64,000 bases of DNA from Paracidovorax wautersii (GTDB taxonomy: Bacteria > Pseudomonadota > Gammaproteobacteria > Burkholderiales > Burkholderiaceae_C): contig NZ_JAVIZX010000001.1 of the NCBI RefSeq assembly GCF_031453675.1, positions 1,736,001 to 1,800,000 on the forward strand. Direction: 5' to 3'. The position numbers and the translations under genes are program-made. Shown here in pieces: positions 55,653 through 64,000 of the stretch (its first letter is position 1; each line of letters begins with the position of its first letter). Below the pieces are notes generated by a model. The model was given only the letters and a program-made list of their open reading frames with translations. It did no database searches and was not told where the DNA came from.

Positions 55653-56146
55653 GCGGCCACCGGGGGCAGGGTCATGGCGCGGGCGACCTCGGTCTGCTCG
55701 GCGCGGAAGGCTTCGAGCTTGGCGCGCAGCGCCGGGTCTTCGTTCGCCAGCAGGGCCACGGCGAACAGCGCGGCGTTGGCCGCCCCGGCCGCGCCGATGG
55801 CGAAGGTCGCCACTGGAATGCCCTTGGGCATCTGCACGATGCTGTGCAGCGAGTCCACGCCCTGCAGGTGGCGGCTGGCCACGGGCACGCCGAGCACCGG
55901 CACCGTCGTCTTGGCGGCGATCATGCCGGGCAGGTGGGCCGCGCCGCCCGCGCCGGCGATGATGGCCTTGATCCCCAGGCCGGCAGCGGCCTCGGCGTAG
56001 GCGAACATGTCGTCGGGCATGCGGTGGGCCGAGACCACGCGCGCCTCGTGGGCGATGCCGAATTGCTGGAGAATCTGCACTGCGTGCTGCATGGTGTCCC
56101 AGTCGCTGCTGGAGCCCATGACCACACCGATCTGGATGGGTTTCAT
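55649..56146 (-). CDS. purE: 5-(carboxyamino)imidazole ribonucleotide mutase
   Basis: This 165-residue class I PurE rearranges N5-CAIR to CAIR. It shows [49 protein letters not shown] and PVLGVPV followed by [23 protein letters not shown]. First gene of purE-purK-tsaC, divergent from the thioredoxin gene at 56251. Confidence 0.96.
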   Translation of the reverse strand: MKPIQIGVVMGSSSDWDTMQHAVQILQQFGIAHEARVVSAHRMPDDMFAYAEAAAGLGIKAIIAGAGGAAHLPGMIAAKTTVPVLGVPVASRHLQGVDSLHSIVQMPKGIPVATFAIGAAGAANAALFAVALLANEDPALRAKLEAFRAEQTEVARAMTLPPVAA

Positions 56147-56250
56147 GTGGAGTGGGGCGCCGCAGGTGCTCCCTGCCCGCCGAAGTGGAACCCGCGATTT
56201 TACTTTTTGTGCACGCGCCCCGCGTGCGCACCCCCAACGGGCCTGAACCA

Positions 56251-57159
56251 ATGATCGATGTCACCGTAGAAAATTTTGAAGCCGAAGTCGTCGCCGCGTC
56301 GATGCAGATGCCCGTGCTGGTGGACTTCTGGGCGCCCTGGTGCGGCCCGTGCAAGACGCTCGGCCCCATCCTGGAGAAGCTGGAGACCGAGTACGCCGGC
56401 CGCTTCAGGCTGGTGAAGATCGACTCGGACCAGGAGCAGCAGATCGCCGGCATGTTCGGCATCCGCAGCATTCCCACCTGCGTGCTGATGGTGAACGGCC
56501 AGCCCGTGGACGGCTTCATGGGCGCGCAGCCCGAGGGCCAGGTGCGCGCCTTCCTCGACAAGCACGTGCCGCCGGCGGACGCGGTGGCTCCCGAAGAAGA
56601 CGACGTGCTGCCGGAAGCGGCGCCCGAGGAGGCCGATCCCGAGGCCGCGCTGGAGACGCTCCAGCACGCCGTTGCCACCGATCCTGCCAACGACGATGCC
56701 CGCTTCGACTACATCAAGCTCCTGCTGCAGCGGGGCCGCGACGACGATGCCAAGGTGGCCTTCGCACCCGTCATCGCCAAGGCCGGGCTGTCGCGCAAGC
56801 TCGGCGCTCTGAAGCTGTGGATGGATGCTATTGATTCGGTAGCTGGTAGCGCAGATGCAGCAAGCGCTGAGGCCGGTTTTGATGCCAAGATCGCCGCCAA
56901 CAAGCGCGACTTCGACGCCCGCTACGGCCGCGCGCTGGCCCTGATCGCCTCGCAGCGCTGGACGGATGCGATGGACGAGCTGCTGGAGATCCTCATGCGC
57001 GACAAGGCGTGGAACGACGAGGCCGCGCGCAAGGCCTACGTCGGCGTGCTGGAGCTGATCGAGCAGCCGAAGGTGAAGGTGGCCGATGGCCAGATTCCGC
57101 CCGAAGACCCGGTGGTGGCGACCTACCGCCGCCGGCTTTCCAGCGTGGTGCTGAGCTGA
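56251..57159 (+). CDS. cnoX: Thioredoxin-TPR co-chaperone (CnoX/YbbN-like)
   Basis: This 302-residue protein joins an N-terminal thioredoxin domain ([42 protein letters not shown]) to an acidic linker and TPR-like C-terminal helices, as in CnoX, a redox chaperone that works with GroEL and DnaK. The active site keeps WCGPC with two Cys, unlike E. coli CnoX, so it may reduce disulphides as well. A dispersed repeat (56826-56888) encodes [20 protein letters not shown] between two helices of the C-terminal domain. Confidence 0.88.
   Translation: MIDVTVENFEAEVVAASMQMPVLVDFWAPWCGPCKTLGPILEKLETEYAGRFRLVKIDSDQEQQIAGMFGIRSIPTCVLMVNGQPVDGFMGAQPEGQVRAFLDKHVPPADAVAPEEDDVLPEAAPEEADPEAALETLQHAVATDPANDDARFDYIKLLLQRGRDDDAKVAFAPVIAKAGLSRKLGALKLWMDAIDSVAGSADAASAEAGFDAKIAANKRDFDARYGRALALIASQRWTDAMDELLEILMRDKAWNDEAARKAYVGVLELIEQPKVKVADGQIPPEDPVVATYRRRLSSVVLS
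56826..56888. repeat. Dispersed palindromic repeat, copy H, inside cnoX
   Basis: TGCTATTGATTCGGTAGC, GTAGCGCAGATGCAGCAAGC and GCTGAGGCCGGTTTTGA follow copy B in order and spacing, with AT content above that of the gene. It keeps the frame. Confidence 0.75.
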
Positions 57160-57220
57160 GCGCGCCGCTGCAGGCTTGCATGCGGGTAGGCAGCCGCCCC
57201 TGAACGGGGGCGCTTCCATG

Positions 57221-57247
57221 AAAAACGGCCCCGAAGGGCCGTTTTTT
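57221..57247. terminator. Bidirectional terminator between cnoX and purC
   Basis: AAAAACGGCCC pairs with GGGCCGTTTTT around CGA, with a T-run on the plus strand and an A-run serving the minus strand. It lies 61 bp after the cnoX stop and 20 bp after the purC stop on the other strand. Confidence 0.88.
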
Positions 57248-57267
57248 GTTCCCGCGAGGCCGCCTGT

Positions 57268-58191
57268 TCAGGCCGCCGTCAGGCGCTCCAGCGCCTCGCG
57301 GTACTTGGCGGCCGTCTTCTCCACCACCTCGCGCGGCAGGCGCGGTGCGGGGGCGGTCTTGTTCCAGGGCTTGCCGTTCACCTGGGCCTGTTCCAGCCAG
57401 TCGCGCACGAACTGCTTGTCGTAGCTGGGCGGGTTCTGTCCGGCAGCCAGGGCGGCCTCGTAGCCTTCCACGGGCCAGTAGCGCGAGCTGTCGGGGGTGA
57501 GCACTTCGTCCATCAGCACCAGTTGGCCGTCGGGCGTGAGGCCGAACTCGAACTTGGTGTCGGCGATGATCATGCCCTTGGTCAGGGCGATTTCCGCAGC
57601 CGCTTCGTACAGGGCGATGCTGATGTCGCGGATGCGCGTGGCCAGATCGATGCCGATCATCTCCACCGTGCGCTCGAAGGTGATGTTCTCGTCGTGCTCG
57701 CCCATGGCCGCCTTGGCCGCGGGCGTGTAGATGGACTGGGGCAGCTTGGCCGCGTTGGTCAGCCCTTCGGGCAACTGCACGCCGCACACCGCGCGCGACT
57801 CCTGGTACTCCTTCCAGCCGCTGCCGGCCAGATACCCGCGCACCACGGCCTCGACCGGGATCGGCTGCAGGCGCTGGACCAGCATGGAGCGGCCCTGCAC
57901 CTGGGGCACCTCGGCCGGGGTGACCACGCTCTCGGGCGCATCGCCTGTCAAATGGTTGGGGACGATGTGGCCGAGCTTGTCGAACCAGAACAGCGCCATC
58001 TTGGTCAGCAGCTCGCCTTTCCCGGGGATGGGCTCGCCCATGATCACGTCGAAGGCCGAAAGCCGGTCGCTGGCCACCATCAGGATGCGGTCCTCGCCCA
58101 CGGCATAGTTGTCGCGCACCTTGCCGCGGGCCAGCAGGGGCAGCGACGTCAGGGTGGAAGTGTGCAGGGCGGCGGGGCTGGGCTGGGTCAT
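57268..58191 (-). CDS. purC: Phosphoribosylaminoimidazole-succinocarboxamide synthase
   Basis: This 307-residue SAICAR synthetase joins CAIR and aspartate. Motifs are [64 protein letters not shown] and [15 protein letters not shown]. It is the longer eukaryote-like form common in beta-proteobacteria. Near purE and purK but in its own transcript. Confidence 0.96.
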   Translation of the reverse strand: MTQPSPAALHTSTLTSLPLLARGKVRDNYAVGEDRILMVASDRLSAFDVIMGEPIPGKGELLTKMALFWFDKLGHIVPNHLTGDAPESVVTPAEVPQVQGRSMLVQRLQPIPVEAVVRGYLAGSGWKEYQESRAVCGVQLPEGLTNAAKLPQSIYTPAAKAAMGEHDENITFERTVEMIGIDLATRIRDISIALYEAAAEIALTKGMIIADTKFEFGLTPDGQLVLMDEVLTPDSSRYWPVEGYEAALAAGQNPPSYDKQFVRDWLEQAQVNGKPWNKTAPAPRLPREVVEKTAAKYREALERLTAA

Positions 58192-58559
58192 GGAAATAGG
58201 AGCTGGGAGCGGTATCGGAAGGCGGGCGGGGCAGCGCGCTGGAAGGCGGATTCTAGCGGGGAGGCCGCTGGGCGACCCCACGCCAACCCCGGGGTGGGCC
58301 GGGCCGGGAAACTGGCTGGGAGGTGGGCTGGAGGGCGGGGCGCCAGAACAGGGGCCCGCGGGGAACTCAGCCATTGTGATGGTTTTTTGACCGGATGGCA
58401 CCTCGCGCCCAGAACCCGCGCGCCCATGGCGGGTACGTTTGCTTTTCCACGGGGTGGCGCGCATAGTGAATCCAACGCGTGAATGCATTCAGGTTCGTCG
58501 GACGCTCCCACCCGGTACGGAGCGGCTTTTTTCAACTGTGACTCACAGGAGACCTGTCT
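58192..58559. other. Intergenic region upstream of hpf
   Basis: These 368 bases hold no gene I can support. I looked for a -24/-12 promoter (TGGCAC...TTGC) and found only TGGCAC near 58395 without its partner. CACAGGAGA just before 58560 is the hpf ribosome-binding site. Confidence 0.5.
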
Positions 58560-58910
58560 ATGAACTTGACGATCAGCGGTCATCATCTGGATGTGACCCC
58601 CGCCTTGCGCAGCTACGTGACCTCCAAGCTGGACCGGATCACGCGCCACTTCGACCAAGTGGTGGATGTCAAGGTGCTACTGACCGTGGAGAACCAGAAG
58701 GAGAAGGAGAAGCGGCAGCGCGCCGAATGCAATATCCATGTGAAGGGCAGCGACCTTTTCGCCGAATGCGCCCACTCCGACCTGTACGCTGCCGTCGATG
58801 AGCTGGTCGACAAGCTGGACCGCCAGGTGGTGCGGCACAAGGATCGGCTGCAGAGCCACCACCGCCCTGCCATGAAGCGCGCCCCCGAGGCCATGGGAGC
58901 CTCGGCCTGA
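58560..58910 (+). CDS. hpf: Short ribosome hibernation promoting factor
   Basis: This 116-residue S30AE protein shows [77 protein letters not shown] and a conserved basic KDRLQSHH tail. It stabilises 100S ribosome dimers in stationary phase. In many proteobacteria it sits between rpoN and ptsN; here ptsN follows but rpoN is not immediately upstream. A terminator separates it from ptsN. Confidence 0.95.
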   Translation: MNLTISGHHLDVTPALRSYVTSKLDRITRHFDQVVDVKVLLTVENQKEKEKRQRAECNIHVKGSDLFAECAHSDLYAAVDELVDKLDRQVVRHKDRLQSHHRPAMKRAPEAMGASA

Positions 58911-58970
58911 TTGGCACGAGTACCGCGACGCAGCAGCCGCCACGGTCATTCTTAGATGTTACGGCTGACG

Positions 58971-58993
58971 GCCGCCCGAGAGGGCGGCTTTTT
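58971..58993 (+). terminator. Rho-independent terminator after hpf
   Basis: GCCGCCC and GGGCGGC pair around GAGA and are followed by TTTTTG. It lies 60 bp after the hpf stop. Confidence 0.88.
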
Positions 58994-59064
58994 GTTGCTT
59001 GTACTTACACTTCGAGGGTTTTGCCGGGCTTGATCGTTGCACGTGCATAATCGTTTTTCTCACT

Positions 59065-59535
59065 ATGAATCGTCTTGCCTCCATACTGCCGCCCGCTCAA
59101 GTGCTCGTGAGCGTCGACGCCACCAGCAAAAAGCGCGCTTTCGAAGAAGCTGGGCTGCTGTTCGAGAGCGAGCACGGACTCTCCCGCGCCCTGATCACGG
59201 ACAGCCTCTTTGCGCGCGAGCGCCTGGGCTCCACCGGGTTGGGCCACGGCGTGGCCATCCCCCATGGCCGCATCAAGGGGCTGAAGTCGCCCATGGCTGC
59301 GGTGTTTCAGCTGGCGCATCCGATCGGTTTCGATGCGCCCGATGAGCAACCCGTGGGCCTGCTGATTTTTCTGCTGGTGCCGGAAGCGGCCACGCAGAAA
59401 CACCTGGAGATCCTCTCCGAGATCGCCGAACTGCTCAGCGACAGCGCGCTGCGCGAGCGGATCAAGTCCAGCACCGATGCCGCCCAGCTGCACGGCCTGA
59501 TTGCCAACTGGCAGTCTGCGCAGACCGCCGCCTGA
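59065..59535 (+). CDS. ptsN: Nitrogen PTS EIIA component
   Basis: This 156-residue EIIA-Ntr carries the phospho-accepting His in HGVAIPHGRIKGL, plus the family pattern LLFESEHGLS, LFARERLGSTGLGHG and ATQKHLEILSEIAELLSD. It relays phosphate from PtsP/NPr to control K+ and nitrogen metabolism. It is followed after 45 bp by hprK. Confidence 0.95.
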   Translation: MNRLASILPPAQVLVSVDATSKKRAFEEAGLLFESEHGLSRALITDSLFARERLGSTGLGHGVAIPHGRIKGLKSPMAAVFQLAHPIGFDAPDEQPVGLLIFLLVPEAATQKHLEILSEIAELLSDSALRERIKSSTDAAQLHGLIANWQSAQTAA

Positions 59536-59580
59536 CGCGCCCTCTTTTTCGCTGCCCGAACGCACTCCAGCGCCGACCCC

Positions 59581-60534
59581 GTGAAGCCCAACGTCATCAG
59601 CGCCGATGTCCTGTTCGAGGAGTTCCGCGGTCCGTTGAAGTGGGAATGGGTGGCCGGCCTCGGCGCCTCCGAGCGGCGCTTCGACGAAGTGGCCGTGCGC
59701 TCGGCCCGCTCGGGCGCAGACCTGGTGGGCTATCTCAACTACATCCATCCCTACCGCCTGCAGATTCTGGGCGAGCGGGAAATCGCCTACCTCTCCAACG
59801 CCACGCCCGAGGACTGCAAGCGCCGCATCGCCCGCATCGTGACGCTCGAGCCGCCGATGCTGGTGCTGGCCGACGGCCAGGTGCCGCCCGATGCGCTGCT
59901 GTCCATGTGCGAGCGCGCGCAGATCCCGATGTTCGCCACCCGCGAATCGTCGGCCTTCGTCATCGACGTATTGCGCGCCTACCTCTCCAAGCACTTCGCC
60001 GACCGCACGACGATGCATGGCGTGTTCATGGACATCCTGGGCCTGGGCGTGCTCATCACCGGTGAATCCGGCCTGGGCAAGAGCGAACTAGGGCTGGAGC
60101 TGATCTCCCGCGGCAACGGCCTGGTGGCGGATGATGCGGTGGACCTGTTCCGCATCAACCAGACCACCATCGAGGGCAAGTGCCCCGAGCTGCTGCAGAA
60201 CCTGCTGGAGGTGCGCGGCATCGGCCTGCTGGACATCCGCGCGATCTTTGGCGAGACGGCCGTGCGCCGCAAGATGCGGCTCAAGCTCATCGTGCACCTG
60301 GTACGCAAGGAAACGCTGGAGCGGGAATACGAGCGCCTGCCTTATGAGCCTCTGACGCAGGACGTGCTGGGGGTGCCGGTGCTCAAGGTGGTGATCCAGG
60401 TGGTGGCCGGCCGCAACATCGCCGTGCTCGTCGAGGCGGCCGTGCGCAACACCATCCTCAACCTGCGCGGGATCGACACCTACCAGGAATTCGTGGAGCG
60501 CCACCGGCGCGCCATGGAGCGCGACAGCTCCTGA
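59581..60534 (+). CDS. hprK: HPr kinase/phosphorylase
   Basis: This 317-residue enzyme phosphorylates HPr on Ser. Walker A is [15 protein letters not shown]; the HprK signature [20 protein letters not shown] and the N-terminal MURE-like domain are present. The start is GTG at 59581. Its pairing with ptsN is typical of beta-proteobacteria. A short hairpin follows the stop. Confidence 0.95.
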   Translation: MKPNVISADVLFEEFRGPLKWEWVAGLGASERRFDEVAVRSARSGADLVGYLNYIHPYRLQILGEREIAYLSNATPEDCKRRIARIVTLEPPMLVLADGQVPPDALLSMCERAQIPMFATRESSAFVIDVLRAYLSKHFADRTTMHGVFMDILGLGVLITGESGLGKSELGLELISRGNGLVADDAVDLFRINQTTIEGKCPELLQNLLEVRGIGLLDIRAIFGETAVRRKMRLKLIVHLVRKETLEREYERLPYEPLTQDVLGVPVLKVVIQVVAGRNIAVLVEAAVRNTILNLRGIDTYQEFVERHRRAMERDSS

Positions 60535-60541
60535 AAGAAAA

Positions 60542-60562
60542 GAGGCTCCACGTCGGAGCCTC
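60542..60562 (+). terminator. Hairpin after hprK (weak terminator)
   Basis: GAGGCTCC and GGAGCCTC pair around ACGTC eight bases after the hprK stop. No T-run follows, so termination would be weak or Rho-assisted. Confidence 0.5.
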
Positions 60563-60609
60563 GTATTCCTGTGGGATCGCCGTTCAGGCCGCCGCCCGCG
60601 GCGGCAAGA

Positions 60610-61032
60610 TCAGCGGGCCGTTTTGGCGCAGGCTGCGCACTGGCCGTACAGCGCCATGGAATGGTCTTGCACCACCCAGCCCTTGGACTTGGCCACGATC
60701 TGCTGGCGCTTTTCGATCTCGGGGTCGTAGAACTCCTCGACCTTGCCGCAGATCGTGCAGATGAAGTGGTCGTGGTGCTGGCCTTCGTTGAGCTCGTACA
60801 CCGCCTTGCCGCTCTCGAAGTTGCTGCGGATCAGGATGCCGGCCTGCTCGAACTGCGTGAGCACGCGGTACACGGTCGCCAGTCCGATGTCGGAGCGCTC
60901 TTCCAGCAGCACGCGGAAAACGTCTTCGGCCGTCATGTGACGCAGGGCACCCTTCTGGAAGATCTCCAGGATCTTGAGCCGGGGCAGGGTGGCCTTCAGT
61001 CCGGTGCTTTTGAGTTCGTCGATATTCGTCAT
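60610..61032 (-). CDS. fur: Ferric uptake regulator
   Basis: This 140-residue repressor has the helix-turn-helix domain ([37 protein letters not shown]) and the metal sites ([19 protein letters not shown], plus CAAC near the end). It should act at the Fur-like boxes at 10160, 26688 and 33045. I start at MTNIDELKS (61032). It is divergent from bamE, a conserved beta-proteobacterial arrangement. Confidence 0.97.
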   Translation of the reverse strand: MTNIDELKSTGLKATLPRLKILEIFQKGALRHMTAEDVFRVLLEERSDIGLATVYRVLTQFEQAGILIRSNFESGKAVYELNEGQHHDHFICTICGKVEEFYDPEIEKRQQIVAKSKGWVVQDHSMALYGQCAACAKTAR

Positions 61033-61086
61033 GACAAGGTCTTTCGTGTGCCGCAAGGCGCGTCAAGGCCCGGAGGAACCAGCCGC

Positions 61087-61092
61087 TACAAT
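61087..61092 (+). promoter_or_regulatory. Candidate -10 element for bamE
   Basis: TACAAT lies 23 bases before ATG 61110, in the 77-bp fur-bamE gap. No good -35 is seen at 17 bp. A start of transcription near 61099 would favour translation from ATG 61122. Confidence 0.45.
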
Positions 61093-61109
61093 GGGTCGAT
61101 CATATCCTT

Positions 61110-61673
61110 ATGGCTATATCCATGTCTGCTCCCGTCTCTTGCGGCGCCCGTTGGGGCGCCATCGTGTTGATCGGTGCCAGCCTGTCCGCCTGCGGCAGCT
61201 TTGACAGCGCCAGCAACCGGGTGGCCAGCATGGTGACTCCGTACAAGGTGGACGTGGTCCAGGGCAACTTCGTGTCGCGGGAGCAGGTCGAGGCGCTGAA
61301 GCCCGGCATGGGCCGGCAGCAGGTTCGGGAAGTCCTGGGCACGCCGCTCACGACCAGTCTGTTCCATGCCGACCGCTGGGAGTACGTCTTCACGCTCAAG
61401 CGCCCCGACGTGGAGATCCAGACCCGCAAGCTGACCGTGTTCTTCAAGGGCGATCAGCTCGACCGCTACGAAGGCGACGAGATGCCCACCGAGTCCGAGT
61501 TCGTGGCGACCCTGGGATCCAAAGCCACCAAGAACAAGGTGCCGCAGCTGGAAGCCACCGAGGCGCAGCTCGCCAAGTTTCCCAAGCCCGCGCCGGTGAA
61601 GGATTCCGAAGCCGACGCCCCCACGGCACCGCTGCCCTCCAGCTACCCTCCGCTGGAATCCTCCGCCCGTTGA
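61110..61673 (+). CDS. bamE: Outer-membrane assembly factor BamE
   Basis: This lipoprotein of about 187 residues has the lipobox LSAC-G and the BamE core [45 protein letters not shown] and [16 protein letters not shown]. It supports the BamABCDE barrel-insertion machine. Compared with E. coli (113) it has a Lys/Pro-rich C-terminal extension of about 60 residues. ATG 61122 is an alternative start. Confidence 0.94.
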   Translation: MAISMSAPVSCGARWGAIVLIGASLSACGSFDSASNRVASMVTPYKVDVVQGNFVSREQVEALKPGMGRQQVREVLGTPLTTSLFHADRWEYVFTLKRPDVEIQTRKLTVFFKGDQLDRYEGDEMPTESEFVATLGSKATKNKVPQLEATEAQLAKFPKPAPVKDSEADAPTAPLPSSYPPLESSAR

Positions 61674-61737
61674 TGCCCGCTGCCGGGCCGCCTGCGCCCG
61701 GTACGGCCCGCCCCACCTTGTCTGCCTTCCTGAATCC

Positions 61738-62565
61738 ATGACCGCTGCTGCTTCTTCCGCACCCTGCCGCGTGGCCGTCGCCGGCGCCTCCGGCCGCATG
61801 GGCCACATGCTGATCGAGGCGTTGCGCGCCACGGACGACTGCGTGCTGGCCGGCGCGCTGGACCAGCCTTCCAGCCCGGGCATCGGCCTCGATGCCTCCG
61901 CGTTCCTGGGGCACGCCAGCGGCGTGACCATCACCTCCGACCTGCGCGAGGGGCTGAAGAACGCCGAGGTGCTGATCGACTTCACCCGTCCCGAAGGCAC
62001 CCTGGCCCATCTGGCCGTCTGCGCGGAACTGGGCGTGAAAGTCGTCATCGGCACCACCGGCTTCTCCGATGCGCAGAAGGCCGAGATCGCCCGATACGCC
62101 GAGAAGACTGCGGTGGTCTTCGCGCCCAACATGAGCGTGGGGGTGAACGTCACCTTCAAGCTGCTGCAAATGGCCGCCAAGGCTTTGTCCACCGGCTACG
62201 ACATCGAGATCCTGGAGGCGCACCACCGGCACAAGGTGGATGCGCCGTCCGGCACGGCGCTCAAGATGGGCGAGGTGATTGCCGAGGCCCTGGGCCGCGA
62301 TCTGAAGGAATGCGCCGTGTACGCCCGCGAAGGCGTCACCGGCGAGCGCGATCCTTCTTCCATCGGCTTTGCCGCCATCCGTGGCGGCGACATCGTGGGC
62401 GACCACACGGTGCTGTTTGCGGGGACCGGCGAGCGCATCGAGATCTCGCACAAGGCGTCCAGCCGTGCGGGCTACGCGCAGGGCAGCCTGCGCGCGGTGC
62501 GCTTCCTGGCGGCGCAACGCACGGGCCTGTTCGACATGTTCGACGTGCTCGGCCTCAACGACTGA
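61738..62565 (+). CDS. dapB: 4-hydroxy-tetrahydrodipicolinate reductase
   Basis: This 275-residue enzyme acts in lysine and diaminopimelate synthesis. It shows [43 protein letters not shown], the catalytic [20 protein letters not shown] and [23 protein letters not shown]. It follows bamE and precedes the exbB-like gene by 17 bp. Confidence 0.96.
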   Translation: MTAAASSAPCRVAVAGASGRMGHMLIEALRATDDCVLAGALDQPSSPGIGLDASAFLGHASGVTITSDLREGLKNAEVLIDFTRPEGTLAHLAVCAELGVKVVIGTTGFSDAQKAEIARYAEKTAVVFAPNMSVGVNVTFKLLQMAAKALSTGYDIEILEAHHRHKVDAPSGTALKMGEVIAEALGRDLKECAVYAREGVTGERDPSSIGFAAIRGGDIVGDHTVLFAGTGERIEISHKASSRAGYAQGSLRAVRFLAAQRTGLFDMFDVLGLND

Positions 62566-62582
62566 CGGTACGTCAGCAGTCC

Positions 62583-63266
62583 ATGGACAGCCTCCACTGG
62601 TTGCGGCAAGGCGATGCCGTCACGCAGGGCACGGCCCTGGTGCTGCTGGGGATGTCGGTGGCCAGCTGGGTCGTGGTGTTCTGGAAACTGCGCTTCCTGC
62701 GCCAGGCCACCGTGGACTTGGCCCGCTGCACGGCGGCCTTTTGGCAGGCACCCTCGCTGCAGGAGGCACAGGACCGCCTAGCCGCCTTTGACCGCCAGGG
62801 CGTGGTGACGCCGCTAGTGGCCGCGGTGCGCCCCGTGGTGGATGCCGCCGGCGGCGGCACCCTCGCCACGCGGGGCGGACTGTCGCAGCAACTCACCCGG
62901 GCCTTGCGCGATGCGCTGCATCGCTCCGTCGGCAGATTGCATTTCGGCCAGGTGTTGCTGGCCACGGTGGGGTCCACGGCGCCTTTCGTCGGGCTGCTGG
63001 GCACCGTATGGGGCATTTACCATGCCCTCACCGCCATGGCCGGCGCCGGTCAGATCTCCATCGACCGCGTGGCCGGTCCGGTGGGCGAGGCCCTGATCAT
63101 GACCGCCGCGGGGCTGGCCGTGGCCTTGCCGGCCGTGCTGGCCTACAACGTGTTCGGCCGCTTCATCGGCCGGGTCGAGGCGGAGCTGGAAGGCTTCGCC
63201 CGGGATGTGCGCGACATGCTGCTCGACGATGCCGGCGTGGCGCCGGCCGCGCGTGCCGCCGACTGA
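62583..63266 (+). CDS. exbB: ExbB/TolQ-family proton channel protein
   Basis: This 227-residue inner-membrane protein has three helices (TALVLLGMSVASWVVVFWKL; LATVGSTAPFVGLLGTVWGIYHAL; MTAAGLAVALPAVLAYNVFGRFI) and the MotA/TolQ/ExbB signature APFVGLLGTVWGI. With ExbD it uses the proton gradient to drive TonB, and so the TonB receptors at 10200 and 30560. TolQ is the alternative; the neighbouring gene and lack of tolA/tolB favour ExbB. Confidence 0.88.
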   Translation: MDSLHWLRQGDAVTQGTALVLLGMSVASWVVVFWKLRFLRQATVDLARCTAAFWQAPSLQEAQDRLAAFDRQGVVTPLVAAVRPVVDAAGGGTLATRGGLSQQLTRALRDALHRSVGRLHFGQVLLATVGSTAPFVGLLGTVWGIYHALTAMAGAGQISIDRVAGPVGEALIMTAAGLAVALPAVLAYNVFGRFIGRVEAELEGFARDVRDMLLDDAGVAPAARAAD

Positions 63267-63296
63267 CGGCGCATCTTTTTCGCAGGCAGCCGTCCC

Positions 63297-63728
63297 ATGG
63301 CATTCGGCCGACTCGAACGTACCTCCGGGCCTCGGCCCTTCAGCGACATCAACGTGACGCCGTTGGTCGATGTAATGCTGGTGCTGGTGGTCATCTTCAT
63401 CCTCACGGCGCCCCTGCTGTCCAGTGCGATCCGGCTGGACCTGCCGCAGGCTGCGGGCACCGCGCCGGGTGCTCCGGTGCAGCCCGTCCGGCTGGCGCTG
63501 GACCGCGCGGGCCAAGCCTACCTCGACGACGAACCGCTGCCGGACGACGCGCTCGCCCGACGGCTGGCGCAGGCGGCGCAGCAGCGCCCCGATGCCGAGG
63601 TGCAGTTGCGCGCGGACGCGGCCGTGCCTTATGGCCGCGTGGTCGAAGTGATGGGCGCGGCGCAGGCTGCAGGGCTGCGCCGCATCGGCTTCGTGGCCGA
63701 GCCGTCGGATCGCGCGAACGCTCGTTGA
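63297..63728 (+). CDS. exbD: ExbD/TolR-family protein
   Basis: This 143-residue protein has one membrane helix with the proton-path Asp (FSDINVTPLVDVMLVLVVIFIL) and a periplasmic domain ending PYGRVVEVMGAAQAAGLRRIGFVAEPSD, all typical of ExbD. It lies 30 bp after exbB. TonB is not seen nearby, so it must be encoded elsewhere. Confidence 0.9.
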   Translation: MAFGRLERTSGPRPFSDINVTPLVDVMLVLVVIFILTAPLLSSAIRLDLPQAAGTAPGAPVQPVRLALDRAGQAYLDDEPLPDDALARRLAQAAQQRPDAEVQLRADAAVPYGRVVEVMGAAQAAGLRRIGFVAEPSDRANAR

Positions 63729-63783
63729 GGCCCGCAGCCCGTCCGCGGGCCTTGCACAACCCCGGCGTCGTCGCCGCCGCCGC

Positions 63784-64000
63784 TCAGGACGCCAGGCTTT
63801 CCGGAACAGCAAGACCCGCGCGCAGCCCCAGCAGGCCTTCGCGGATATCGTTGCCGGACGGGCTCTGGTATGCCCGCAGACCAAACTCCGGCAGGATCGC
63901 CAGCAGGTGGTCGAAGATGTCGCCCTGGATGGCCTCGTACTCCACCCACGCCGTCGTCGCGGTGAAGCAGTACAGCTCCACCGGGGCGCCCTCGGGCGTG
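63784..64000 (-). CDS. Mechanosensitive ion channel family protein, C-terminal end (partial)
   Basis: The last 71 codons are visible, read from the right edge. The sequence [20 protein letters not shown], then [28 protein letters not shown], matches the cytoplasmic C-terminus of YbdG/MscS-type channels. The start lies outside the window, and the full size is unknown. Confidence 0.75.
   Translation of the reverse strand, partial: TPEGAPVELYCFTATTAWVEYEAIQGDIFDHLLAILPEFGLRAYQSPSGNDIREGLLGLRAGLAVPESLAS

Noticed and set aside
58192-58559. Sigma-54 promoter upstream of hpf
   Set aside because: A TGGCAC was seen, but no correctly spaced TTGC.

Overview
The window reads as about 64 kb of chromosome from a high-GC betaproteobacterium of the Comamonadaceae (Acidovorax/Paracidovorax-like). 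This rests on gene content and layout: ptsN-hprK, divergent fur/bamE, purE-purK beside tsaC/sua5, a Bug-family solute receptor, fba and pyk nearby, and a family of short palindromic repeats around a CGCTT..AAGCG core of a kind I associate with that family. No rRNA, tRNA, CRISPR array, insertion sequence or prophage gene was seen. Genus is inference.

Layout. 1-0.7 kb: the 5' tip of an unknown gene and a spore-coat-U (Csu-type) pilin-like protein. 1.0-7.8 kb: a class I glutamine amidotransferase-type hydrolase, an S30AE protein, a two-gene radical-SAM/DUF4130 DNA-repair operon with a textbook LexA box on its start codon, a DUF924 protein, an M20 amidohydrolase and a Bug solute receptor. 7.9-12.2 kb: an OmpR-type two-component system divergent from a FepA-like TonB receptor, with a Fur box between them. 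12.2-15.3 kb: an HscC-like Hsp70 and a membrane protein fusing a degenerate J-domain to a TonB C-terminal domain. 15.5-20.1 kb: gap-tkt and speD-murU. 20.1-23.6 kb: pepP, two unknown membrane proteins and azurin. 23.6-33.1 kb: an iron/heme uptake region with a FecBCDE-type ABC transporter, a second two-component system, and a TonB receptor (single-base frameshift) followed by an EF-hand lipoprotein and a DUF4198 protein; Fur-like boxes precede both transport operons. 33.2-42.7 kb: pyk, a DUF481 protein, fba, a pnt transhydrogenase operon carrying two extra unknown membrane genes, and fadD. 42.7-50.1 kb: an RCC1-repeat protein, MTA/SAH nucleosidase, corA, tsaB-rimI-UDG-like, and a frameshifted dacB. 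50.4-53.3 kb: a GDSL lipoprotein, ompW, and a convergent GDSL-like lipoprotein lacking its catalytic Ser and His. 53.4-58.2 kb: tsaC/sua5, purK, purE, a thioredoxin-TPR (cnoX-like) gene and purC. 58.6-64 kb: hpf, ptsN, hprK, fur, bamE, dapB, exbB, exbD and the 3' end of a mechanosensitive channel gene.

How the genes fit together. Iron is the main accessory theme: fur, exbB/exbD, two TonB receptors, an ABC importer and two histidine kinase systems lie in one window with three Fur-like sites. The rest is largely housekeeping: central carbon, purine synthesis, t6A modification, envelope assembly and nitrogen-PTS.

Points most worth following: the SOS-box repair operon, the HscC plus J/TonB fusion pair, the repeat family that has entered at least two coding sequences and supplies stop codons to two others, the extra genes in the pnt operon, the EF-hand/DUF4198/TonB operon, and the active/inactive GDSL pair. 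The two single-base frameshifts, both in short G/C runs, may be sequence errors.
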